Assembly (NCBI RefSeq): GCF_905163445.1
Contig: NC_053182.1
Coordinates: 5,580,001 to 5,644,000, forward strand
Reading direction: 5' to 3'
From: Pararge aegeria
Lineage: Eukaryota; Arthropoda; Insecta; Lepidoptera; Nymphalidae
DNA length: 64,000 nt
Position numbers and translations under genes: made by a program. This document shows, in pieces, positions 35,401 to 47,400 of the stretch. The notes under the pieces were generated by a model. That model had not been told where the DNA came from. It saw only the letters and a program-made list of their open reading frames with translations, and did no database searches. Positions within the stretch are counted from its first letter, which is position 1. Each line of letters starts with the position of its first letter.

Positions 35401-38400
35401 CAGTGCCCATTGTTTCAATAAAAACACTTAAAGCTGCGATTCTATCTAAATTTATATAAATGCGAAAGTATGTTTATTTTTATCAATGTTTCGTGGTGTG
35501 TACAGACGTTTTAGATTTTATTTAGTTTTGCATAGTTTATTTTAGCTTGTAGTATATCGTAAATTATTTATTGTGGTTAATAAAAATGTTTATTATTATT
35601 ATTATTTTATGTTCATCACACAATCAGTTTCCAGTTGTGGGACCGGCGCCCACGGCTTGAGACACGGAAAGCAGTCGTTGTCCACTTCGCCATTCGGCTG
35701 TCGCCATTTAAGAATCCCGAGAACCTATAAAATGTGATTACACTAGTCACCTTGTGGTGCGGCCTGGAGGAGTGAGCGAGGCGCAGGCACGCCGCACACA
35801 GAGCGCCCGCGTCCAGCGCACCCGCCACTGCGCACGCGCCGCACTCCCAACGCGCAAGCCCGCCGCACACCGTACACTGCCGCGGCACTGCAACCACAAT
35901 GCACTGCAGCTGTGTGTCGCGTCACGCTCAAGAGCGTTACACGAGCATGGGTAGGATACAATTGTCTCCCCGGGGACAGGATAAAAATTTAACTTCTCCC
36001 ACAGTCCACACTTTGTCAACTCTCGGAGCATTGGCGCACGAGTGGAAATAATATCAAAATAATAAATGTGTATTTATAAACGGTGGTAAACTTCTCCTAT
36101 TACATGTTCCCGTACTTGAACAGGTAGACACGTTAATTATTATTATTTCTCTTACTCTTTATTTGTACACCACCATATCGCTTAGTAGCGATCTCTGCAA
36201 GGCAACCTTACCAAAATATAAAATACATAAATACGAATAACTAAATACTACATAAACTATTATACACAAATACATCTTATCATATAATAAATATTTAAAA
36301 AAAACTTAATAATATATTATTTACCGTATAATAAAGACTTAGATAAGGGTAAATAAATACTATTAAACATTGCCTTCAGTTGGCAATATAATAACACTTG
36401 GCGGCTTTTTTAAATAACGCCACTGACTTTGAATTACGTATGTTCTCAGCGCATCCCTATCCCTTGTCAGGGGATATAATCGGGGGATATAAAGTCAAAG
36501 TCAAAGTCAAATATTTCTTTATTCAAATAGGCACATAGTTAAGTATAATTTTTGTCTCCCGCCTGTGCTAGCCCTACAGTAGGGAGAGTTATATCTACAC
36601 ATTATGTCTTCAATCTCTATAGCACAATTACGAGTGACGTGTAGAGATAATTATCTCGTGGTGCGAATGCACTCTACATGCCTTATAACATAGTACAAGA
36701 TTTGCTCGGTCGCAATCTAGGAACCCTTGAAGAGTATCAAACTCTGTATCGTCAAACTAAAATGGACCTAATACCGCTTTTTTTAGAGTTGCAAATCCTG
36801 TAATTTGGATTTTTGTCTATTCTCTCTTCTGATAGTTGGAATTAGAAAACAATATTTATTAGAAAATTTATGCGGATACAGTTTTATATTAGTCCACTGC
36901 TTCCGTAAGTTACATGCATCGGACTACGTCAAGGAAATATGATCAATCAATAAAATACTCATAGTCGATGACTATGAACTGGAAGGCTGGTTTTGAGAAG
37001 GCATAAGTAATATATAGATACACTTACAGCCTTCAATGAGATCAGTAACATCTAACAACGGAGATGGTTGCACACGCTGGTACAGTTTGTATTGTTTCCC
37101 GAAACGAGGCATCTGAATTATAAACGCAGCTGGTACCTGAAATATTGAAAAAATGTCAACTTGAATCTCTTTATTGCTAAAATTGTAATTAGAAAAAAAT
37201 TTATCATTATCGGCCTACTACAGGGCAAGGGTCTCCTCCTACAAACCACCCTGGACAGTGGAGATTGGTGGACATAAAAAAATATATACATATATATCTA
37301 AAGGTTAATTAATATTACCTCGCTAAGTTTGACCCCCGATGTAGCGAAAGACTGTTCCAAAAGTTGCTGAACACTAGGCAAAGTGACGTGCTCATCTTTC
37401 TCCACAAAGAGTTGATAACAATATGCTTCTTGGCCCGAGGATAGTTTCAGGAATGGTTCCGCCCGTAGCAGTTGTGCTACTAAACCATTCAAGAATTCTT
37501 CTGGATCCTGGGAAATAAACATGATGCAAGAATTAAATTTAAAATTAATAAAATTAGACATAAGGCTACATCAACATAACCAATGTTCTGACTTCTGACC
37601 AACTTTGTTGTTGTATACTTTCTCATTTATGATTTTCACTAACGACGGACAATGTAATGCCTAAGTAAAGAAGATTCCTAGCCATACATTTACCTTTCAC
37701 CAATCGATTTTCACTAGGCAACTCCTATTACCTAAGTTGTCCATGGTTGCTGAATCGGTGTCGTAACTTTAGACGGCGCCTAACGTCGTTAGACATCATA
37801 TAAGAGCTCGAGAAAAGTTTTTTTCTCTAGAAATCACTAGGCAAAAAATTATGGCGATTCCTAGATTTAGTGAAATCGGCTATTAGTTTGTCTTCCAATA
37901 AAGTACATCGGTTAGGTAGTTAGGTAAGTTACGGTCTCGCCCTAATTTAGCAATAAATAGCGATCAACTTGATTATTGGCATAGAGTAAGTTAAAATAAC
38001 GAACATTACCATAGCTTACTTTTTATTCCCGAGGACCAAATAGCCCACGGGATTTGAAAAAAACCGTAATAAACGCAGGCAACAGCACTGTTGTATTGGT
38101 ATCGCGATAAATAAAAGATACATAGGTCATAAAAGTTACATATGTAACAAAGTTACAGATCGAACACAAACGGCCAATCAACCCGGTAAGCGCTTACAAA
38201 AGGAAACCACCGACTAATCCAATCCCAGGACGATATTGAATGGATCTTTGAGCAGCGAGCGCATATTCATTTGTTTCACAATATGGCGATCATTGAATAG
38301 GGATGCGTAAAGCAAGCACTTATTGATTTTAGTTATCTAAAACGTAAAAGATGTACAGGTATTTTTATAGCTAACTCACCTTTTCCTCAGAAGTGAGGCC

Positions 38401-41400
38401 AGGTACATCAGAGAGGCGTTCGAGAAGCGTTCTTAGTTTCATGACGCGATCTGCGCGCACGTAGCCGTGTTTGCGAAGCGGATTTACCACCTCTTCGCGG
38501 AGTACACGTTGTACTTCTGTGTAGTGAGGAGAGTCCTGTATGACAAAAAAACAACTTAACATTAATGGAGAAATATTTTAATTTTAATTTGGTATTTATG
38601 TTCATTTTTAAATTAGATTTAAACAGTAGGTGCTACTATATATTTACAAAATTTGCTGTGTTTCTTATGAACGCATCTTAGAACTATAGCTCCCTATTTC
38701 TTCGGCGTTAATTCATTTATTTCAAGTAAGTTTCTCTATAAGCTTTTTTGAAACGTCGAATCTGTTAACATAGCCAGTCCTCAAGTTATATACTATAATA
38801 TCATCTTCAGGACAAGGTTTGTACCACCTTCATACTCTTATGCGTCGAGTGTATTTGCGGACAACAGAGATGGTGGCTTCTTCGAAATAATAAGAGAAAA
38901 ATATCGCCTTTGGATAGAAGCAGGCTTTTCGGCAGGAAATACTTATTCCATGATATACTTATTATGAATAATTAATTAGCTATAGACCGCAAAAAGCAGG
39001 AAAATATGTATGATAAATTTATAATTTCTTCAATCTTTATACTCCACACCAAACAGATCAATAGAAAATTTCGGCGTACACCATACTCGAGTTATAAGTT
39101 ATAATATCATCTTCATGACAAGGCTTGGACCACCTTCATATTGTTATGCGTCGACTGCATTTGCGGACAAACGAGTTGCTTCTTGGATTCTTCAAAATAA
39201 TAAGAGAAAAATATCGCTTAAGGATAGAAGCAGGCGTTACTTTGCGGAATTGATGAACGCCGTTTAACAGACTCTCTTTATAAAAGGAAGTCTGTTAAAA
39301 ACAAATAGTCACCTCAGGTTCCGGCGGTCGGTAGAGCAGCGCGTCGAACACGCTGGTGAAGGTGAACATAGCGAAGAGCGTGGCGTCCAGGTAGCACGAG
39401 TTGTGGTGGCCCTGGATGCCGCGGCTCTTGCCCGCCAGCGAGCCCAGCGCGCTCAGCGGTGGTACCACGCCGCGCACCACGGGGCAGTCCGGCTGTAACA
39501 ACTTGCAGTTATAGCACAGAGTAAGGATAGTAAGAAGAATGCAACCCGCATCAAAACCGATCCATACAGAAAAAAACAAACATCCGAATCCCATAACCTT
39601 TTTGAAACTATCGGTTAATCCGGAGATAGAACCCTGCACCTTAAAATCACAGCGCTCACCGCTGCACCAGGGATGTCGCCACTGTCTGTATTGGATTATA
39701 ATATATATATTCCTTTAAATAAATGCCCTACGACAATACACACATCGCCATCTAGCCCCAAAGTAAGCGTAGCTTGTGTTATGGGTGCTAAGAAGACTGA
39801 TGAATATTTTTATGTATAAAATACATTAATACTCATAATGGACATGTAAAGGAAATCTCTTTCATAAGTGACATTAAAAAATATATGTAAGAGTTCGCTT
39901 TAACTAGAAATTATTTTGTTTAAAGACCTGGAAGTAAAGAAGTAGAGAAGCTTAAAATGTCGTTTTATTATAATTATTATAATTTATAATATTCCCTTCA
40001 ATGGGTAATCGAAATAAAGAGGAAATTGCGTCTCTGTGAAAATACAAGAAACAACATTCAACGCCTTCAGGTATTTAAATAAAATGATTTCTCGTTAAAG
40101 CAAACTCTTAGGGCATAAACTGCGTTAAGCGTGTGCACGCACGTGAGCACGTCGCGGGCCACGCTTCTGGTGCACGCACGTGAGCACGTTCGCGTGCTTA
40201 TGCGCGGGCATCGGCGCGTGCATCCGCGTACGCAGTTTTCTCAGTACAATTTTGACGTTGGAGGTGTACAGTCGAATAAGTAATAATGGATAAATTAATG
40301 TTGTATTATTTATCAAGACGACGGCGACGACGAATTGCCAAAAAAAGACGCCAGCCAGTAAGCCCGTTCGTTTAATCTAGGTTACTGTGCGGGGAATTCG
40401 TGGTGAAGTTTGGTATATTAAGAAAAAATGAAAGGTTTTTTTTCAAATATTTTAAAGTTTCATTACAAGTCTATGATGAATTATATTCAAAACTGGAGCC
40501 CTATTTGAAGACTAACAATCTACGATTGAAATCTACGTCAATCGTATCACCAATGGAACGATTTGCAATGACATTGCGGTAAGTAAAGACATTTCGATAT
40601 TAATAATCATCTTTATTCATGTAAAAAAACAGTCATTATTTAACAAAAGTTTAGAACACTCATATTTTTTGCCAATTTATGTAAGTCACATTACTGTTTA
40701 GCCACATCAAGCAAGAAAGAAGAAGAAGTTCTTATTGTTTCGGCAGTGACACCTGAATATGGCTTAAAATGTTTTTCTTGATGTGGTTCACGGACCGAAA
40801 CACATAACCGCACACTTATTAATCATCATATTAATCACAGTTTCTTATATTTATTAATTATATTTTGTTATTTCTAAATTACACAGTTTTATCTTTTTCG
40901 TTTTTTTTTATCTATACCTACTTATTCACTTATTTTTTTATATACTTAATCACAACAGTCATCACAGTGTCTTGCATAAACGCTACGTTACAATTAGTCA
41001 TTGATTATTCATTTGAAATACACTAATAAAATCACAGGTTCAAGTTTAAAATAAAAAAACACAATAACAGTTAAAACAGTACAATAAGTCTAAATGTCTT
41101 AATTATAATAATATACCTACCTTACAAAGTATTAATTATAATGACGCATATTGATTGCAAGTTTTTACATATGAATATTTCCCTTATTAATTATTCCCTT
41201 CTATTACTAGATCGGGTACTAATATTATTTTAAATTCTTATTTATCATCACAATCATAATCACAGTTTACTACATAAAAGATTAAATTTAAGAAGAGGAC
41301 ATATGAAGGAGCAATGTTATGAGTAGGTTCAAAAAAAAGGTCCATTAAGTAAAAAAGGGGTCTATTGATACACTTTTTTATTTGACCCCAAAATAGGGTT

Positions 41401-44400
41401 TAAGATAAAAGTGTCCGAATCGACCCCGTTTCTTTCCTTATGAACATGACACCTCAAGGCTTGTAAACTTTTGGCGAATGCCCTTGTATATCATAATAAT
41501 TGCACATGAGACCAGAAAAATATAAATATAAAATTGCGCTTTTTACTAACTTAAATAGTTCTTCATGTTCTTCTCTTTCTTTTGTTCTTAATAATTAAAC
41601 AGTCTTAATCAAATCTTCAAAGTCTTTCTTGTTACCTATTTATTCATTGTTCGTATCTGATCTTACATTTAAGGATTCTAAATCATTCGTTACCGTATTT
41701 TGCGTTAATGAAAGGTCATCAATGGTAATAATCATTTCTTTTTCAATATCAATTAAAGCTTGTAATACTTTCGTACGAAATAATAATTTTTTAAAGCAAC
41801 TCAATTTTTTTACAGTTGGTAATAATGACTTAAAAAAATTCAAGTCTTCGTCCATATTATCTGCAGTGTTATTCTTCACGTAATTTAACAACTCTAATTC
41901 GAAATCAGTTGGCGATTCGCACTTACGTTTCTTGGAAGATCGTGTTTCTTTGGTAACGCTGGAGCTGGTGCTAGGTACATTAATCAAATCTTCTTCAATA
42001 ATCGTATTATTTTGTGAAGTTCTCGGTGACGCGTTTTGCTCTACTGACTGATTAAAATTGTCTGCCGATTCTTCTCCTTGAGTATTCGAGTTTGAATCTA
42101 AAAATGACAGCATGTTATAGTAAACGTATGTTTTATTTGCCCTGGAACCGGAGCCTGATTTAAGTTTTTTTTTAGTAGACCTCACTCTTATATAAGTGTC
42201 TCTTGCAGTTTTCCATCTTTGCTGCAGCTTTTTCACTGAAACAATAACACAGGTATTTTATTTTATTACAGATATTTAGTTAGTGGACATACCTTCGTCG
42301 ATATTCATCTGGCGTATCAGACAGGACTAACCACGGTCAGAAAAATAGTAACAGAAGTTTGTCAAATTATAATTGAAAGGTTAAAGGAAGAATGTATACC
42401 AAAATTTTCCCGTGCGCTATGGGTAGAGACTGAAAAAGGTTTTTTAACGCAAGCCCAGTTTCCTAACTGCATAGGTGCAATAGACGGAAAACATATACGC
42501 ATTATAAGACCTCCACATAGTGGTTCCCTCTATTACAACTATAAGCATTACTATTCTATTGTACTGCTTGCAATGTGTAACGCCAACTATGAGTTTACCT
42601 ATATAAACGTGGGAGTGCAGGGTAAAGAATCTGACTCCGCAATTTTCACACAAAGCCGATTGTACGAACAAATCAACAATGACTTAATAGATATTCCTCC
42701 TGCCAAAGCATTGCCCGTAATACACAATGATAAACCAACCAACATTGCTGCAACCGCAGCTTTGCCCTATATTATTGTAGGAGATGAAGCATTTGGGTTA
42801 TCTAGCCATGTCATGCGGCCATATGCTCGAGCTCTCGATTTAAACTACAAAAAAAAAATATTCAATTATAGGTTAACGAGAGCGCGACGTTATATTGAGT
42901 GTACATTTGGTATCATGGCTAATAAATTTCGCATACTCCATCGTCCATTGAACGTTGGAAAAGACAAAGCAATTTGTTTTCTTAAAACAATTTGTATTTT
43001 GCATAATTTTATAAGATCAAGAAGTCAAATTAATGACTTTCATGATATTGTCATTATACCAGACCATATACGTTCAGTTCGGGGGTTAATTGGAAATACC
43101 CACAGAGATTCGTATACATTACGCGATAGCTTCGCAGATTATTTCGTTGCAGACGGACAGCTGTCATGGCAAGATCGCAGTATTTATTGAAGGCTTTTTT
43201 ATAATTTATGTACATTCAATAATTGAATTTTCACGGTTTTTTACCACACATTTTTTATTAACATAGCAGGCATATTTTGACAGCAGCATAGCAGACATTT
43301 TATACCTAATGATTTTATTTGTTAAATTCATCGGATGTAACCAGTTGCGCCGCCATGACAGTCGAAAATTATAAGAAATTCAGTATTCTTACATTAAATA
43401 GGTAAAATGTTATGTAATTACGCATAAAATGAAACTTTTTTTCTTTCATTACACATCCAGTGATGTGTAGTTTGTACAGTGTCTAAAAACACAAGTAGGC
43501 ATCTTTTTTACTAAAATATTATTGGTACTCAAACACATGTAGACGCGACACCGATTGGAGCGTGACTAACTGCATGGTAGGCAATTACCTTCCATTGCTC
43601 TTGCCTTTGAAAGCGGGCGTATAACTAATCTAGTTATATAAAATCATAGGATGTAACCAAATAACTTAGATTGTTGTAAACTAAAGTTGAGAGATGTCAA
43701 AGAAAAACCTACAAAACTACAAAACGCACGCTTATTTTACAAAGTTACTAGCCCAATTCTAAAACCAATATAATAAATATTTTAGTTGATAATTGTTTTA
43801 TTTATTTACCTACCGATCCACTGTTTCTGCCCTAAAATGATTTTGAACCCTAAATACACCGATAGTGTGAAGTAGTGTGAAGCTCGCAGTCGTGAACATA
43901 CTGGTTGTCTCGTGACGCGCAAAATGGCGGCGACCGCGTGGCCGAAAGAAAGAACTTTGGAATTTATCGAGCAATAATTATATAAAACCATACCAATATT
44001 ATGGGACATTGTTCACACGAATTTCACAATGTTCAGAAATACGCAGTATCTCTGCACTAGTTTTGAATATAAGCATGATTTTATATTTACATAGGTAAAT
44101 TATTGTAAATATTCCGAGTTTTAATTTTATAGTTGGATTAATTGTTGAAAACATTTAATTGACACAAATACAATTGAAATAACTAATTATATATAACTAA
44201 TTGCATAGATTATTAAAAATAAAAATTAGGCGCAAAGAATAGTTTACCTAACCTACGTTATTATAAAATAAAAAAAGAGTGTAGGTACTTACCTTGTATG
44301 TTTTTTTCTGCTTCACTCCAGTCATCAAAATTTTCAAACAGTACTTTACAAATGTCTAGCCATGCTTTTGATTTAGCGTCCCGGTCTTTAAATATTTCGC

Positions 44401-47400
44401 TTGATTGGTCCCATATGGCAGGACGACACTGAACTTCAACAATTACCCTTTCTGTATCAAAATTTGTCATTTTTTGTTATGGGCCGGGCACGCGCGTGCG
44501 GTCGGTTCGAGATAGCGCTGTCAACTGAACAAGCACGCGCGTGCACCCGCTAGCGGGCTTCGCGCGTGGACCCGTCCAACGTGATGCGTGATCACGTCGC
44601 GTGCATGCGTGCCCCATTGCACGGAAGTATCACGCGACGGGCTCACGAGCGTGTGCACGCGCATGGGCACGCGCGGGTCGTTTTTGTATGGACACGCGAG
44701 AGGCACGCTTAACGCAGTTTATACCCTTATACTTAATACAACGTGTAAAGGAATTACGAATTAATCTTGAAGGATGCATAAGTATATTTCATAAGGAACC
44801 TGTAATAATATTAAATAAAAGAAGGATATTTATTTTTCCATACAAACTAATTCAAAACATTCGTATATTATTGAAGATAAAAGACCGACACACGCATAGT
44901 ACCTAAGCTCCGCGACGTGTGCCTAATAAAGTGGCAGGAGTCACAGGATCTTAACTTTGCATGTGATGTTAGCTGTATCTGATTTCTTTCAGTAAAAACT
45001 ATGGCAGTGGTTTACTCAAAAACTATAAGGTTTTCGGTTTCACAGGTAAATCTCAGAGACGGTAAATAATGTACCTCTAAAGCTTGTGAAGCATTATTTC
45101 GGTTTTCATTTATATGTTGTATATATTTTTAAATGTCACTCATGACTGTATATATCACTGGTGACTTTAAAAAAGGTTTGTTATATTTCAACTACCCATT
45201 GAAAGAATAGTATAATCATTATAATATAGATACATATTAAAAAGGTGGCTGGAAGCGGCTGGATGAGAAAGGCGGAGGACCGTGTGTGGTGGCGCGCTCT
45301 TGGAAAGGCCTTTGTTCAGTAGTGGACGCTTGTGGGCTGTTGATGATAGTACCTGGTCGTATTGTTCGTTGTTATGGGGCTCGGGCGGCGGTGTGTCCCG
45401 GAAACGCGCATCGCGGCGGCATAGCGGCAGCGGCACGAAAAGCGCGCGTCCCGGCCCGCACGAGAACAGCCGCTGTCCGCGGTGGCTACCGTCCCCCAGC
45501 CCACATACGCTCTGCTCGAGCTCAACGCCTGCTGTTGCTATGTCTATTGTACACCAAACAAAAAAGAGCAGAGCATAAACATAGATACAGAGCTACGAGT
45601 ATAAGCATAGAGCTTATTTTCTATAGTCCTTCGAAGTACGTGAAACCTCTAACTTCTTTAAAGTTCTATTTGTATAAAGTTTTGATTGGCATTGCTATAT
45701 TCTACTATTTAACTTGTTCGTGTATCTTCTGTATAAGCTTTAATTTTTCTAACCAATAAAAATAAGTTTTAGTTGTAGCGGAGCTTTTGAGACAGAGCTC
45801 GTCCGGGGAAGTACTAACGCCTTGCAGTCTGTTCTCCTCTTTATTTTTCCTAATCCTACGATTGCCTAGCAGAGATGGTTTTTTTTTTATTCCACTACAA
45901 GTTAGCCCATGACTGCAGTCACACCTGGTGGTAAGTGATTATGTAGTCTAAGATGGTAGCGGGCTAACCTGTTAAGGACTACGGTACTAAATCGCTTAGC
46001 GGTACGTCTTTGTCGGTAGGGTGGTAACTAGTCACGGCCAAAGCCTCCGACTAGACCAGACCAGAGAAAATTTAGAAATTATAACTTCCCAGTTTGCCCC
46101 TGCCGGAAATCGAACCCGGGGCTTCCCACTTAAATTCACAGCGCTCAACGGTGAGCGCCAGGGAGGTCGTCAAAATCAATTAAGTGAAAAGGCCGACTTT
46201 TGTAATCTACTTCTTTCTTTATTTTTCTTGTATATATTCTTGATGTGGTTTGCTAATAATTACTGCATTCTAGTCTGAAGGATTTGCGGGCGTAAAATAC
46301 AGGCTTAACACACAGGATAGCAATTTGTAGGACTTCTGGAACAAGCATGAACTGCTGAAATGTTTCTGCTAGCTGGGCCATTTGCTCCATCCATCAATTA
46401 TGACAGCCCCGGACGAGTAGAACGTAGTCAGAATACCATGAACAAATACAAAGCTATTTTCTTTACTTTTTACACATCGCAAAGATCTGGAATTCCCATT
46501 AAGCTTCCGTTTTCCCCATAGGCCGCATCACCACGTATCATCGGGTGTGATTGCAGTCCAGCGTTATATTTAAAAGAAAAGAATCCCATGGTTAACGCTG
46601 ATCTTATCTACTGGACTCTATCTCATCTATGGACGCCCATAACTGTAAATCTGAGACCAATATATAAATGAATTGCGTTGCTGAGGTAAAAATGGGGTGC
46701 AATGGACGCCGGAGTTCCGAGGTGCGGGAGTTTAATAGTAAAATTACAATATAAATTGCCTCTTATCAACTGAGGTAAAAATGGCGTGCAATGGATACAG
46801 GAGTCCCGAGGTGCGGGAGTTTAATAGTAAAATTACACTATAAATTGCCTCTTAATAAAAAGTTGGATTATTTCTGCTTTGGTAATTTACTGATAATTCT
46901 TAGAACATCTGCCAGAGTTGACGACCAGTTGTTTTAACCAGTTTTTACAATTGTGTGACGCTTAACGAAATTATGTGTACAATAATATCTGTGGTTTCAA
47001 TTTAGAAGACACGGGTGCGATCCCCCGCAATCAATTTTGGAATGTATAATTTCTCAATTTTCTCTGGTCTGGTCTGGCGGGAGACTTCTGCCAGTTACCA
47101 ACCTACCATGACGTGCCGATAAGCTATTTAGCATGTTGGTACGACGTCAAAACCCTAAAAGGTTAGTCCGTTACTAGTTAACTTGTAAATAAATAAAAAA
47201 AACAATATGCTAACTTACCCTCAATCAGACCTATCCACCTTACAACGCCATAGTAATTCTGGTCAACGTCTGTGGCGACTTCTACGAGTGATCCCACGCC
47301 GATATCGTCTTGGAGACTTTGTGGCGACTGGTTCCCCTTTGCGTGCACCGCTCGCGGCGATCCCAGAGACGGCGAGTCGTAAAACTCCTCTTGAACCTCA

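Larger units (their letters stand above)
40111..44726. mobile_element. PIF/Harbinger DNA transposon, structurally complete
   Basis: The ends are GGGCATAAACTGCGTTAAGC... (40111-40133) and its inverted partner at 44704-44726, 23 bp with one mismatch. Both sides carry the trinucleotide TTA (40108-40110 and 44727-44729), the usual 3-bp TWA target duplication of this superfamily. Inside are two genes on opposite strands, as in canonical Harbingers: a DDE transposase (+) and a Myb/SANT- or MADF-like protein (-). GC-rich subterminal blocks flank them. The element is inserted in the 5.9-kb CYLD intron. Confidence 0.93.

Noticed and set aside
40350..40380. A 23-nt GT...AG segment that would remove the transposase stop (GTAAGC ... 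TCTAG)
   Set aside because: It is far too short for a spliceosomal intron, and its removal would shift the frame.
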